From assembly GCA_034521975.1 (NCBI GenBank), contig JAXHLR010000007.1:1-64000 (forward strand): DNA of 64,000 bases, read 5' to 3'. The position numbers and the translations under genes were made by a program. Source of the stretch: Acidimicrobiales bacterium (GTDB taxonomy: Bacteria; Actinomycetota; Acidimicrobiia; Acidimicrobiales; SKKL01). Below the pieces are notes generated by a model. It was given only the letters and a program-made list of their open reading frames with translations. It was not told the DNA's origin and searched no databases. Below, in pieces: positions 44,113 to 54,746 of this stretch. How positions within the stretch are numbered: the first letter of the stretch is position 1; every line of letters starts with the position of its first letter.

Positions 44113-45420
44113 TCAACGGTCGCGGTAGTCGCGAGCCGGATGGTCCTCGGGCTCGACCTGGAGCACCATGCCCTCGATGGCCACCACCCGAACCGGGTCG
44201 CCGTCGGCGATGGGTGTCGCTCGGTTGGTGTGGGCCCGCCACGGAGCCTCACGCACCACCACCACCCCGTCGGGGTCGACGGTACCTCGGGCCAGCCCGC
44301 CCTCCCCGATCATCCACTCGCGCCCGATGGTCGGGGTGGAGAACCGGGTGCGGACCATCGCCGGCATCCCGGCGAGGAAGGTCAGCACCACGCCGACGAA
44401 GGCCACCACCAGTGTGATCCACGAGATCGACGCCGCGTCGTAGAAGGTGAGCGAGCCGACGGCGAAGAGCAGACCACCGGCTGCGGTCCAGAACCGGGGG
44501 ACCCCGGTCTGCACGTCCACCGCGAACCCGACGAAGGCGACGAGCACGAACACCAGGGCGATCGGCCGGACCGGCAGGACCCAGAGACCGTAGGAGGCGA
44601 GCACCAGGGACCCGGCCCCGACCATGCCGGCGATGCCGACGCCCGCGGTGTAGAGCTCGAAGACGAGCAGCGCCAGGCCGATGACCAACAACAGGTAGGT
44701 GACCTCGGGGCTGGCCACCGTGTGGAAGATCTGGGCGGGGAGATCGAGCTGGCTGAACCGCACGACCGTGCGGGGTTCGAGGCTCGGCTCGCCGTCCTGG
44801 ACCACCTCGATCGACTCGAAGCCCGGGAGGGTGAGCGCGAACTGCCCCAGGGTCAGGGCCTGCTCGGGGGCGATGTCGAGCTCGAGGGCCCGCTCGTGGC
44901 CGACGGTGTCGTCGACCAGCAGCGGTGTGGCGTCACCGAACAGGGCGCCGAACTCGTCCTCGGGAAGGATCGGTTCGCCGGTGCGACCGATGCGGGTACC
45001 GATGGACACGCCGATCGGATCGGTGACCGCCGCCAGCTGGGCGGCCCCTCCCAAGGCCTGGGCCCCGGACGGGCCGATCCAGGACGCGACCGGGATCTCG
45101 GCTTCGTGGATCTGGCGAGCCAGGTCGACCAGCACGCCCTCCGACACCACCGCCCCCGGAGAGTCGAGGTGGATGACCAGGTAGCGGGCCCCGGACTCCT
45201 CGGCCTCGTCGATGGAGGAGGAGACGAAGTCCACCAGGATGTCGTCGATCAGACCGTTCACCTCGATGACGGTGATGAAGCCCGGATCGTCGTCCTCGGC
45301 GGCACGGTCGTCTTCGGTGGCGAGGTCGTCTTCGGTGGCGGTCTGGGCGTGGAGTGGCGCCGCGCCGAGCATCACGGCCAGTGCAACGAAGAGCACGCCG
45401 ACGCTGGTTAGTCTGCGCAA
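44113..45420 (-). CDS. NfeD-family membrane-bound ClpP-class serine protease
   Basis: A protein of 435 residues. I place the start at TTG 45420, six bases after GGAG, since it gives a signal peptide (LRRLTSVGVLFVALAVMLGA APLHAQ). A ClpP-like domain follows (FITVIEVNGLIDDILVDF; the nucleophile Ser in IGPSGAQALGGAAQLAAV), then four or five transmembrane segments and a soluble OB-fold NfeD domain. The catalytic Lys of characterised homologues is not obvious. NfeD proteins are thought to work with stomatin-like proteins in membrane quality control, but no stomatin gene is next to it. It is divergent from the ArsA-like pair with 28 bp between starts. Confidence 0.88.
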   Translation of the reverse strand: MRRLTSVGVLFVALAVMLGAAPLHAQTATEDDLATEDDRAAEDDDPGFITVIEVNGLIDDILVDFVSSSIDEAEESGARYLVIHLDSPGAVVSEGVLVDLARQIHEAEIPVASWIGPSGAQALGGAAQLAAVTDPIGVSIGTRIGRTGEPILPEDEFGALFGDATPLLVDDTVGHERALELDIAPEQALTLGQFALTLPGFESIEVVQDGEPSLEPRTVVRFSQLDLPAQIFHTVASPEVTYLLLVIGLALLVFELYTAGVGIAGMVGAGSLVLASYGLWVLPVRPIALVFVLVAFVGFAVDVQTGVPRFWTAAGGLLFAVGSLTFYDAASISWITLVVAFVGVVLTFLAGMPAMVRTRFSTPTIGREWMIGEGGLARGTVDPDGVVVVREAPWRAHTNRATPIADGDPVRVVAIEGMVLQVEPEDHPARDYRDR

Positions 45421-45448
45421 GGAGTTCTCCGGACGCGAAGGGAACGTA

Positions 45449-46447
45449 GTGGATCCTGCCCGTTTCTTCGCAGCATCCCGGCTCGCCATCGTTGCCGGGA
45501 AGGGCGGCGTGGGCAAAACGACGGTGAGCGCCGTCCTGGCCAGGGCCGCGGCCCGCAGCGGGCGTTCCGCGCTCGTCGTCGAGGTCGAGGGGAAGAGCGG
45601 CCTGGCCACCGTGTTCGAGCGCCCCGAGCTCGGGTACCAGGAATCGGTCCTCTGGGAACGGGGCGATCCACCCGGCGCGGCGGCGGTGGCCGCCCGGGCG
45701 CTCACCGCCGACGACGCGCTGATGGAGTACCTCACCGATCACGGGCTCGACCGGGTGTCGCGGCGCCTGGTCCGCAGCGGCGCCCTCGAGATCGTCTCCA
45801 CCGCAGCTCCGGGGATCGAGGACATCCTCCTGTTGGGCAAGGTCAAACAGATCGAACGGGCCTCGAGCGACCGCCTCGTCGTGCTCGACACCCCAGCAGC
45901 GGGCCACGCGGTGAGCTTTCTGCGCTCCCCCCGAGCGCTGCTCGACACCGTGTCGGTCGGTCCGATCAACACCCAGGCTCGCGAGGCCCTCGACCTGCTC
46001 ACCGACGCCGCCCGCACCAGGGTGCTGCTGGTGACGATCCCCGAGGAGACGCCGATCAACGAGCTGATCGAGACCGCCTACAAGCTCGAGGACGAGCTGG
46101 GCATCGCCCTCGGCCCGGTGATCGTCAACGGGGTCGACCCGGCCCCGCCGGCGACGACGGGCTCGATCACCGCTGCCGAGGCCGCCGCCCAAGCGGGCGT
46201 CGATCTGAGCGACGACGAGCTCGAGGCACTCGACAGCACCACCGAGTTCCGGCGGGCCAGGGCCGAGCTGCAGGCCGAGCAGCTCGGTCGACTCGAGCGG
46301 GAGCTTCCCCTCCCCCAGCTGCACCTGCCGGCGAGCCCCGGCCACGAGCTCGGCCGCGGCGAGCTCGACCGCCTGTCCACGGCCCTGCTGGCGGGCATCG
46401 AGGCGCTCGACGAGCGGCTCACCGAGGTGGGGGTCACCCCGCCGTGA
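45449..46447 (+). CDS. ArsA/Get3-like ATPase (first of pair, Rv3679-like)
   Basis: A protein of 332 residues from GTG 45449 (AAGGGA 7 bases upstream). The deviant Walker A motif is IVAGKGGVGKTTVSAVLA; switch regions and DTPAAGHAVSFL follow. It resembles the first of the paired 'anion-transporting' ATPases of actinobacteria (Rv3679 in M. tuberculosis), which form a heterodimer linked to redox and envelope metabolism rather than arsenic export. No arsenical membrane pump gene is nearby. The stop overlaps the start of the second ATPase as GTGA. Confidence 0.88.
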   Translation: MDPARFFAASRLAIVAGKGGVGKTTVSAVLARAAARSGRSALVVEVEGKSGLATVFERPELGYQESVLWERGDPPGAAAVAARALTADDALMEYLTDHGLDRVSRRLVRSGALEIVSTAAPGIEDILLLGKVKQIERASSDRLVVLDTPAAGHAVSFLRSPRALLDTVSVGPINTQAREALDLLTDAARTRVLLVTIPEETPINELIETAYKLEDELGIALGPVIVNGVDPAPPATTGSITAAEAAAQAGVDLSDDELEALDSTTEFRRARAELQAEQLGRLERELPLPQLHLPASPGHELGRGELDRLSTALLAGIEALDERLTEVGVTPP

Positions 46448-47535
46448 GCACGCTCACCACCACCGTCGCCGACCACGACGTGATCATCTGCGCCGGGTCC
46501 GGCGGCGTGGGCAAGACCACCACCGCTGCCGCGCTGGCCCTCGCCGGGGCCCGCGACGGGAGGCGTGTGGTCGTGGTGACCATCGATCCGGCCAGGCGCC
46601 TCGCGGACGCGTTCGGGCTGGGCGCCACGGGTCTGGACAACGCGCCACGCCACATTCCCGGTCCGTGGGAGGGGGAGCTGTGGGCGGCCATGCTCGACAC
46701 CAGCGCCACCTTCGACGGCCTGGTCACCCGCTATGCCACCGACGAGCAGGCGGCGAGGATCCTCGCCAACCCGTTCTATCGCAACATGGCCGACGCGCTG
46801 TCGGGCACCCAGGAGTACATGGCCGCCGAGAAGCTCCACGAGCTGGCCGCCGACGAGCGCTTCGATCTCGTCGTCATCGACACGCCTCCGACCCGCAACG
46901 CCCTCGACTTCATCGACGCTCCGACCACCCTCACCCGATTCCTCGACCATCGCCTCTACCGGATGCTCATGGCACCCACCCGGCGCATGACCCGTGCGGT
47001 GGGATTGGCCACCTCGGCGTTCGTGCGGACCATGTCCAGGGTGGTCGGCACCGCCGTGGTCGAGGACGCAATCGAGTTCTTCCAGGCCTTCGAGGGGCTC
47101 GAAGAGGGGTTCCGCGACCGGGCGCACGAGGTGGCCGACCGCTTCCGGTCACCGGACACGGCGTTCGTGCTGATCACCTCCCCCCGGCCCGACGCGCTGG
47201 AGGAGGCTCGCTGGTTCGCGGCGCGCCTCCGCGACGACGACATCGCCATCAAGGGGATCGTGGTGAACCGGGTTGAACCCCGCCCCGTCACCGACGGCAC
47301 AGACCGGTTCCGCTCGATCGCCGACCAGCACCCGGGGACCGCGCTGGCTGCGCTGTGCGACACGCTGGTCGACCAGTGCGATGCGGCCGATGCCGAACGA
47401 CAGCGCCTTGGGCAGCTGCTGGGGACCCTCGGCGAGCTCGACGTGGTGCTGGTGCCGATGCTGGGCGGAGACGTGCGCGACCTGGACGGCCTCACCCAGA
47501 TCGCCGACGCCCTGGTGCCGGTCAAGCCTGCCTAG
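46444..47535 (+). CDS. ArsA/Get3-like ATPase (second of pair, Rv3680-like)
   Basis: A protein of 363 residues from GTG 46444. P-loop CAGSGGVGKTTTAAALAL, then VVVTIDPARRLADAFGL (the ArsA-type switch I 'TDPA' region) and VVIDTPPTRNALDF. It pairs with the ATPase encoded directly upstream and matches Rv3680. The two-gene order next to a WhiB gene repeats the mycobacterial arrangement. The end overlaps the convergent STAS gene by four bases. Confidence 0.88.
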   Translation: MSTLTTTVADHDVIICAGSGGVGKTTTAAALALAGARDGRRVVVVTIDPARRLADAFGLGATGLDNAPRHIPGPWEGELWAAMLDTSATFDGLVTRYATDEQAARILANPFYRNMADALSGTQEYMAAEKLHELAADERFDLVVIDTPPTRNALDFIDAPTTLTRFLDHRLYRMLMAPTRRMTRAVGLATSAFVRTMSRVVGTAVVEDAIEFFQAFEGLEEGFRDRAHEVADRFRSPDTAFVLITSPRPDALEEARWFAARLRDDDIAIKGIVVNRVEPRPVTDGTDRFRSIADQHPGTALAALCDTLVDQCDAADAERQRLGQLLGTLGELDVVLVPMLGGDVRDLDGLTQIADALVPVKPA

Positions 47536-47885
47536 CCGGCCGCGGCGTCGTCCTCGTCGAGGGCGGTGGCGGCGTCGGCGATCGACTCGGTGACCGGGAC
47601 GATGCGGTCGAAGCCGGTGGTGTGCAGAAGGCGGGTGAGGGTGGGGCGGCTGCAGGCCACCGCAACCTGTCCACCGGCCTCGCGGGCCCTGCGGATGCCG
47701 CCGATCAGGGCGCCGAGACCGGCCGAGTCCATGAACGGGACCTCGGACAGGTCGATGATCAGCCGCGACGCGGAAGCCTGGTCGCCGAGCGACTCGCGGA
47801 ACTGGCCGACGGTGTACGCGTCGAGCTCTCCGACCGGCCGACAGACCGTGTACTCCGCTGTCTCCTCGATCTGGATGTCGAGCAC
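47532..47885 (-). CDS. STAS-domain anti-sigma-factor antagonist
   Basis: A protein of 117 residues from GTG 47885 (GGGAGA 8 bases upstream). It has the SpoIIAA/RsbV fold: VCRPVGELDAYTVGQFRESL, then LIIDLSEVPFMDSAGLGALI with the phosphorylatable Ser in DSAGL, and GGQVAVACSRPTLTRLL. Such proteins release sigma factors by binding anti-sigma kinases when unphosphorylated. No anti-sigma kinase gene is adjacent, so the partner lies elsewhere. It is divergent from the receiver protein at 48004. Confidence 0.9.
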   Translation of the reverse strand: MLDIQIEETAEYTVCRPVGELDAYTVGQFRESLGDQASASRLIIDLSEVPFMDSAGLGALIGGIRRAREAGGQVAVACSRPTLTRLLHTTGFDRIVPVTESIADAATALDEDDAAAG

Positions 47886-48003
47886 TCTGATCTCCCTCGT
47901 CGCTCGCAGTCGAGCCTTGCCCATCATGCCCCGCGACGCAAGGTGCCAAACATGGCGACATCACAGATGGAGCCCGCGGCCTTGTGGGAGGTAGCCTCAC
48001 GGC

Positions 48004-48405
48004 GTGTCACACGTACTGCTCGCCACCGATGCCGACTGGATCCGCGACGATGTGGTCGCCGCGCTCTCCGAGCCCGGCACCGAGGTGTCACGGGTGCGAA
48101 CGGGCGCCGAGGTGGTGCCCGCCGTCGAAGCGCTGCGCCCCGAGTTGGTGATCCTCGACCTGCAGATCGGCAACATGGGTGGCATCGCCACCTGCCACGC
48201 GCTGCGCCTCGAGGAGAGCGCCGGTCGCCTCGATCCGGTCAAGGTCCTGTTGTTGCTCGACCGGGCCGACGACCGCTTCCTCGCCCACTCGGCCAAGGCC
48301 GACGGTTGGCTCGTCAAACCCATCGACGCCTTCGGCCTGGGGCGGGCGGTCCGCAAGGTCCTCGCCGGGGAGGCGGTCGGGGACGTGCCCGCCGCCTTGG
48401 CCTGA
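48004..48405 (+). CDS. Stand-alone response-regulator receiver domain
   Basis: A protein of 133 residues. The receiver fold is complete: VLLATDADWIRDDVVAAL, the phosphoacceptor Asp in LVILDLQIGNMGGIATC, and the conserved Lys in ADGWLVKPIDAFGLG. There is no output domain. The Thr/Ser switch position is occupied by Asp (LLLLDRADD), which may alter phosphorylation-dependent switching. The stop codon lies within the first copy of a 16-bp direct repeat. It starts at GTG 48004. Confidence 0.88.
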   Translation: MSHVLLATDADWIRDDVVAALSEPGTEVSRVRTGAEVVPAVEALRPELVILDLQIGNMGGIATCHALRLEESAGRLDPVKVLLLLDRADDRFLAHSAKADGWLVKPIDAFGLGRAVRKVLAGEAVGDVPAALA

Positions 48406-48430
48406 CCCCTCGACGCCTTGGCCTGACCCC
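48394..48430 (+). repeat. 16-bp direct repeat on the receiver-gene stop
   Basis: GCCTTGGCCTGACCCC occurs at 48394-48409 and again at 48415-48430, a 21-bp period. The TGA in the first copy is the stop codon of the receiver protein. The second copy lies between that gene and tRNA-Pro. Confidence 0.9.
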
Positions 48431-48475
48431 GCGATGGTCGAGTAGCCTGGCCAATCCACCGGGTTCGCCCGGCAC

Positions 48476-48552
48476 CGGGTAGTAGCGCAGCTTGGTAGCG
48501 CGCCTCGTTCGGGACGAGGAGGTCGTGGGTTCAAATCCCGCCTACCCGACCA
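48476..48552 (+). tRNA. tRNA-Pro (anticodon CGG)
   Basis: A full cloverleaf can be drawn. The acceptor CGGGTAG pairs with CTACCCG; the D arm is GCGC-AGCTTGGTA-GCGC; the anticodon stem CCTCG/CGAGG encloses the loop TTCGGGA with anticodon CGG; the T arm is GTGGG-TTCAAAT-CCCGC. The discriminator is A and CCA is encoded (48550-48552). It reads the CCG proline codon, which is abundant here. Confidence 0.95.
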
Positions 48553-48593
48553 CACCGCCCGCGTGGTCCGCGGCCCCGACGACCGGCGGGAGG

Positions 48594-49835
48594 TCAAGGC
48601 GGCGGGCGGCACCTCAGGCTCGGGTCGACCGGTTGAGGTCGGCTCGGCAGTCGTCGTCGGCCGTCGGGGCTGACGAAGGTGATCTCGCCGTTGGGGTCGC
48701 CGCGGATGGACCAACCACCTTCGTGAACGAGACGGTGGTGCTCCCAGCACAACCCGACGAGGTTGTCGAGGTTGGTCTCGCCGCCCTTCGACCAGTGTCG
48801 GATGTGGTGGATCTGGCGGATCTTGCGTTCGCAGCCGAACCCGCGGCAGCTGATGTCGCGCCCGTGCACCTGGCGGCGCTGCCACCATGGGACCTGCTGG
48901 CTGGCTCGAGCGACGCCGACGGTGGCGCCGCTCTCGCCGTGGAGTGCGACCTCGACCCGAGCATCGCAGAGGTGGCGGATGACCCCGGAGTCGCTCACCG
49001 CCAGGTCCCCGATGAAGCCGTTGCCCGGAGTGTCGCCGTCGATGACGTCGGCCGCGGCGTGGATGACCACCGTGGCCCGGTCGGGGGCCGACGCGGAGCC
49101 GAGCTTGCGGGTGGCGAGGTCGTGGAGGGCGTCGGCTCGGCGGGTGGCGATGGGCGCCCACCGGCCGGACTCTGGATCTGCGCCCCAGTGCTCGGCGATC
49201 GAGTCGAGTGCCTGGTTGACCGCCTCGCCTTGGTCGAAGGGCATGAACCCGCTGTAGCAGTATCCGCCCTTGCGGTGATCTCGCCGCCACCGAAAGGACC
49301 GGTTGGCGTGAGCGGCGTTGGCGTCGTGGTCCTCGACCGGGCGGGCCTGGCGGGCCATCAGGGCGATCTGGGCGGCCGAGTGCCCCGGAAGGTGAGCGGC
49401 CTGTTCGGCATCGTCGTCAGGAGTGACGAACCGCGTCGCCGGCCGAACCTGGTCCCAGGAGAGCTCACCGCCGGCATAGGCGGTCCGCAGTGCGGGCAGC
49501 ACCTGCAGCGCGGCCGCCACCCGGAACCACTCATCGGCGTTCTTTCGTGCCAGTCCCAGACGCCCGACCAACCACGCCGGCGGCACCATCGCCCCGTCGA
49601 GGTCGGGATCGCCGCAGGCGACCGCCGCGGCGACCACGTCGAGCAGTTCGGCATGGGTCGCCGACAGCAACCCGGCGAGCTGTTCGATCGCCACGAGACG
49701 TTCGTCAGATGTCTGCTCGGCATAGGCAGCAGCGTTCGCCGAGAGCACCAGGCCGGGGTCACCCGACGGCGCAGCAGCATCGACACCCTCGGCGCCACGA
49801 TCCTCGCTCGGTTGTTCAGCGGATGCCCGTCCCAT
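48594..49835 (-). CDS. DUF222-HNH endonuclease (13E12 REP-like)
   Basis: A protein of 413 residues from ATG 49835. The N-terminal DUF222 helical domain is recognisable (QLAGLLSATHAELLDVVAA, LGLARKNADEWFRVAAAL, ELSWDQVRPATRF). The C-terminal HNH nuclease has two Cys before CERKIRQIHHIRHWSKGG, then TNLDNLVGLCWEHHRLVHEG. These are multi-copy in actinobacteria, and mycobacterial 13E12 genes often carry LexA sites. Here a LexA box sits inside the promoter spacer 67 bp upstream, so it should be a DNA-damage-induced gene. Cellular function unknown; mobile-element or DNA-repair roles have been suggested. Confidence 0.9.
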   Translation of the reverse strand: MGRASAEQPSEDRGAEGVDAAAPSGDPGLVLSANAAAYAEQTSDERLVAIEQLAGLLSATHAELLDVVAAAVACGDPDLDGAMVPPAWLVGRLGLARKNADEWFRVAAALQVLPALRTAYAGGELSWDQVRPATRFVTPDDDAEQAAHLPGHSAAQIALMARQARPVEDHDANAAHANRSFRWRRDHRKGGYCYSGFMPFDQGEAVNQALDSIAEHWGADPESGRWAPIATRRADALHDLATRKLGSASAPDRATVVIHAAADVIDGDTPGNGFIGDLAVSDSGVIRHLCDARVEVALHGESGATVGVARASQQVPWWQRRQVHGRDISCRGFGCERKIRQIHHIRHWSKGGETNLDNLVGLCWEHHRLVHEGGWSIRGDPNGEITFVSPDGRRRLPSRPQPVDPSLRCRPPP

Positions 49836-49901
49836 CGGATGCCTCGACACGCTCGACCAACAACAGGGAGCCGCAACCCGGCTCCGATGGGGAAGACCCC
49901 C

Positions 49902-49930
49902 AGCATATCGAACACCTGTTCGTCTGTCAA
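49902..49930 (-). promoter_or_regulatory. SOS promoter with LexA box in the spacer
   Basis: On the minus strand a consensus -35 TTGACA (49930-49925) and a -10 TATGCT (49907-49902) are separated by exactly 17 bp. The spacer contains ACGAACAGGTGTTCGA (49923-49908), which differs from the actinobacterial LexA box TCGAAC-N4-GTTCGA at one end base. LexA bound there would block polymerase, so the HNH gene should be repressed until DNA damage. Confidence 0.85.
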
Positions 49931-49979
49931 CCCACCGTCCCAGACGACCGCCACCGACGGCACCTAACGTGGGGCGGGC

Positions 49980-50231
49980 ATGGAGATCGCTGACTTTCAG
50001 GCTCTGATGGACCGGACCTACGGCGAGGCCGACCGCGAGCGGGGCATCCCGCCGACGGTCGCCTGGCTGTGCGAGGAGATGGGCGAGCTCGCCCAGGCGG
50101 TGCGCAAGGGCACCCCCGACCAGCAGCTCCACGAGCTCGGCGACGTGCTCGCCTGGCTGGCGTCGTTGGCCAACCAGCTCGACCTGTCGCTCGAGGACGC
50201 GGCACAGCGCTACGTCGAGGACCCGCCATGA
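49980..50231 (+). CDS. MazG-family nucleotide pyrophosphohydrolase
   Basis: A protein of 83 residues, the length of the short MazG-like (single-domain) type. The metal-binding helices carry the pattern EExxE...ExxD: WLCEEMGELAQAVRKGTP and LHELGDVLAWLASLANQL. It should hydrolyse aberrant or canonical NTPs to NMP and pyrophosphate. ATG 49980. It diverges from the SOS-regulated HNH gene with 144 bp between starts. Confidence 0.9.
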   Translation: MEIADFQALMDRTYGEADRERGIPPTVAWLCEEMGELAQAVRKGTPDQQLHELGDVLAWLASLANQLDLSLEDAAQRYVEDPP

Positions 50232-50367
50232 CCCCGTGGGCCGGGCGCGGGTCGGCCGTCGCGTGCTTGACGCCACAGCTCCGGCTTGCTTGGCTGAGCC
50301 GGCGGACACCGGTCCCCGGGCAGCAGGTCTCCGCGTTCGTTCCTTCTGCCCAGGACGGAGGGGTTGC

Positions 50368-50682
50368 ATGAGTTTCCGACGATTGCTGGCGGCGATGTTC
50401 GCCGTGCTGTTGCTCGTGGCGGCCGGCTGTGGAGACGACGGCGGCGAGGACGACGCCGCGACCGGGTCCCCGGCGGCGGACGAGGGCGACGACTCGGCCG
50501 GAGATGCAGAAGAGAACGGTGGGTCGGACGGCTCGGACGAGGAAGCCGACCCGGAACCGTCCCCAGGCTCCGGAGGCGGCGGTTCGATGGTGCTCGGCAA
50601 CGAGACCATCGCCTTCGACAGCAGCCGCTGCTATCTCGAGGAGCAGACGACGGTCACCCTGTCGTTCGAGATCCAGTGCTGA
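50368..50682 (+). CDS. Small lipoprotein of unknown function
   Basis: A protein of 104 residues from ATG 50368, with GGAGGGG five bases upstream. The signal peptide MSFRRLLAAMFAVLLLVAAG ends in a lipobox before Cys21, so it is a lipoprotein anchored outside the membrane. A long Asp/Glu/Gly/Ser linker follows, then a short C-terminal domain (GNETIAFDSSRCYLEEQTT...SFEIQC) with two Cys. The ending resembles the start of a larger actinobacterial lipoprotein domain, so the gene may be naturally minimal or 3' shortened. It precedes the antiporter pair by 19 bases. Confidence 0.75.
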   Translation: MSFRRLLAAMFAVLLLVAAGCGDDGGEDDAATGSPAADEGDDSAGDAEENGGSDGSDEEADPEPSPGSGGGGSMVLGNETIAFDSSRCYLEEQTTVTLSFEIQC

Positions 50683-50701
50683 ACGGGCAGACTGGCAGTC
50701 C

Positions 50702-51178
50702 ATGAGCGAGATCGAAGAGACCTCTCTGCCCGGCGTCGGCTTCCGGCACGACTTTCTGTGCCGGAACGGACGGCGAGTTGGGGTGGTGTCACACCACACC
50801 GGCCGGCGCGACGTCCTCATCTACGACGAACACGACCCCGATGCGGTGAAGGCCGCGATCGAGCTCAGCAGCGAGGAGAGCCGCACCCTGGCCGAGATGC
50901 TGGGCGGAACGACCGTCACCGAACACCTCGGCCAGATCCACCAGCAGGTCGAGGGCCTGGCCATCGACTGGCTGCCGCTGCCCAACTCGTTCGAACCGCA
51001 GACCATCGGCGCCGGCGAGTACCGCCAGCGGACCGGGGTCTCGATCGTGGCGGTCATCCGAGGCGGGGACACGATCCCCGCGCCCGGTCCCGACGAGGTG
51101 CTCTCGCCCGGTGACGTGGTGGTGGTCGTCGGCACCTCCGAGAGCATCGAACGCCTGACCGAGATGCTGGGAGGTTGA
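50702..51178 (+). CDS. K+/H+ antiporter regulatory subunit (KhtT/TrkA-C-like)
   Basis: A protein of 158 residues. The N-terminal part (GVGFRHDFLCRNGRRVGVVS) and a C-terminal TrkA-C/RCK_C domain (SFEPQTIGAGEYRQRTGVSI, LSPGDVVVVVGTSESIERLT) match KhtT-like subunits, which gate a CPA2 antiporter in response to nucleotide or pH. It directly precedes the antiporter gene, and its 3' end carries that gene's ribosome-binding site. Cytoplasmic, peripheral to the transporter. Confidence 0.88.
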   Translation: MSEIEETSLPGVGFRHDFLCRNGRRVGVVSHHTGRRDVLIYDEHDPDAVKAAIELSSEESRTLAEMLGGTTVTEHLGQIHQQVEGLAIDWLPLPNSFEPQTIGAGEYRQRTGVSIVAVIRGGDTIPAPGPDEVLSPGDVVVVVGTSESIERLTEMLGG

Positions 51179-51180
51179 TC

Positions 51181-53471
<2,291 letters not shown>

Positions 53472-54695
53472 TCAGACCAGGGGCTGATCCAGCTCGAATG
53501 CGCCGTGCAGGGCGATGACCGCATCCTCGACCCGGTCTTCGCGCACGACGCAGCTGACGCGGATGGCCGAGGTGGAGATCATCTCGATGTTGATCCCGGC
53601 CTCGGCCAGGACCTCGAACATGCGGGCGGCGACCCCGGGGTTCGACTGCATGCCGGCCCCGACGAGGCTGACCCGGCCGATGTGCTGGTCGACGGTGACC
53701 TCGCCGGATCCGAGCTCCTCGCTCAGCTTGGGCATGACCTCGACGCAGACGTCGACCTGGCGGTGGGGCACGGTGAACGAGATGGCGGTGTGGCCCTGGG
53801 CGGACACGTTCTGCACGATCATGTCGACGTTCACGTCGCGCTCGGCAAGGGCCCGGAAGACCCTGGCCGCCACCCCGGGCTCGTCGGGTGCGTTGGCGAG
53901 GGTGATCTTGGCCTCGGAGGTGTCGTGGGTGATGGCGGTGACGAGTGCGTGTTCCATGGTGGGGTCCTCCTCGACGACCCAAGTGCCCGACTCCCAGGTG
54001 AAGGCGGAGCGGATGTGGAGGGTGACGCCGTGGTTGCGGGCGAACTCGACCGAGCGCATCGCCGGCTTGGGGCACCCGGTGGCGGTCATCTCGAGCAGCG
54101 ACTCGAACGAGACCTTGTCGATGCGGCGGGCGTTGGACACCAACCGGGGGTCGGCGTTGAACACGCCGGGCACGTCGGTGTAGAGCTCGCAGCTGTCGGC
54201 GTCGAGCGCCGCGGCGAGCGCGACGGCGGTGGTGTCGGAACCGCCGCGCCCCAGGAAGGTGACGTCGCGGTCGGTGGAGACGCCCTGGGAGCCGCCGACC
54301 ACCGGGACCCGGCCGGCGGCGAGGGACTCGCGCACCCGCTCGGGGTTGAGCTCGAGGATCCTCGCGTTGGTGTGGGTGGTGTCGGTGAGAAAGCCCGCCT
54401 GGCTTCCGGTGAACGACTCGGCCGGGATGCCGATGCCCGCCAGCGCCATGCAGGTGAGCGCGGTGGCCTTGCGCTCGCCCGCGGTGATGAGCATGTCCAT
54501 CTCGCGGCCCGGACGGACATCGGACACCTGCGTTGCCAGCCGCAGCAGGTCGTCGGTCTCCTTGCCCATGGCGCTGACGACGAGCACCACGTCGGTGCCG
54601 TGCTTGATGGTGCGGGCGACGTGATCGGCGACCTCGCGGATGCGGTCGGGATCGGCCACCGAGGTGCCACCGAACTTCTGGACGACGAGAGCCAC
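53472..54695 (-). CDS. lysC: Aspartate kinase
   Basis: A protein of 407 residues from GTG 54695, which puts VALVVQKFGGTSVADPDRI at the N-terminus as usual. It phosphorylates aspartate to start the aspartate family. The kinase domain includes LGRGGSDTTAVALAAAL and the C-terminal half has two ACT domains (for example ITLANAPDEPGVAARVFRAL and VSLVGAGMQSNPGVAARMF), so allosteric inhibition by lysine and/or threonine is expected. It supplies asd directly downstream. There is no ectoine-specific feedback-insensitive kinase near ectABCD, so this enzyme probably feeds both pathways. Confidence 0.95.
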   Translation of the reverse strand: MALVVQKFGGTSVADPDRIREVADHVARTIKHGTDVVLVVSAMGKETDDLLRLATQVSDVRPGREMDMLITAGERKATALTCMALAGIGIPAESFTGSQAGFLTDTTHTNARILELNPERVRESLAAGRVPVVGGSQGVSTDRDVTFLGRGGSDTTAVALAAALDADSCELYTDVPGVFNADPRLVSNARRIDKVSFESLLEMTATGCPKPAMRSVEFARNHGVTLHIRSAFTWESGTWVVEEDPTMEHALVTAITHDTSEAKITLANAPDEPGVAARVFRALAERDVNVDMIVQNVSAQGHTAISFTVPHRQVDVCVEVMPKLSEELGSGEVTVDQHIGRVSLVGAGMQSNPGVAARMFEVLAEAGINIEMISTSAIRVSCVVREDRVEDAVIALHGAFELDQPLV

Positions 54696-54746
54696 GGCCG
54701 GTGACGCTACCAACACCTGCACCGCCCTCCACTACCGTGGCGCCTC

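Noticed and set aside
45449-47535. Arsenite efflux (ArsA) system
   Set aside because: No ArsB/Acr3 pump or ArsR is near, and the pair beside a WhiB gene matches Rv3679-Rv3680, which are not arsenic pumps.
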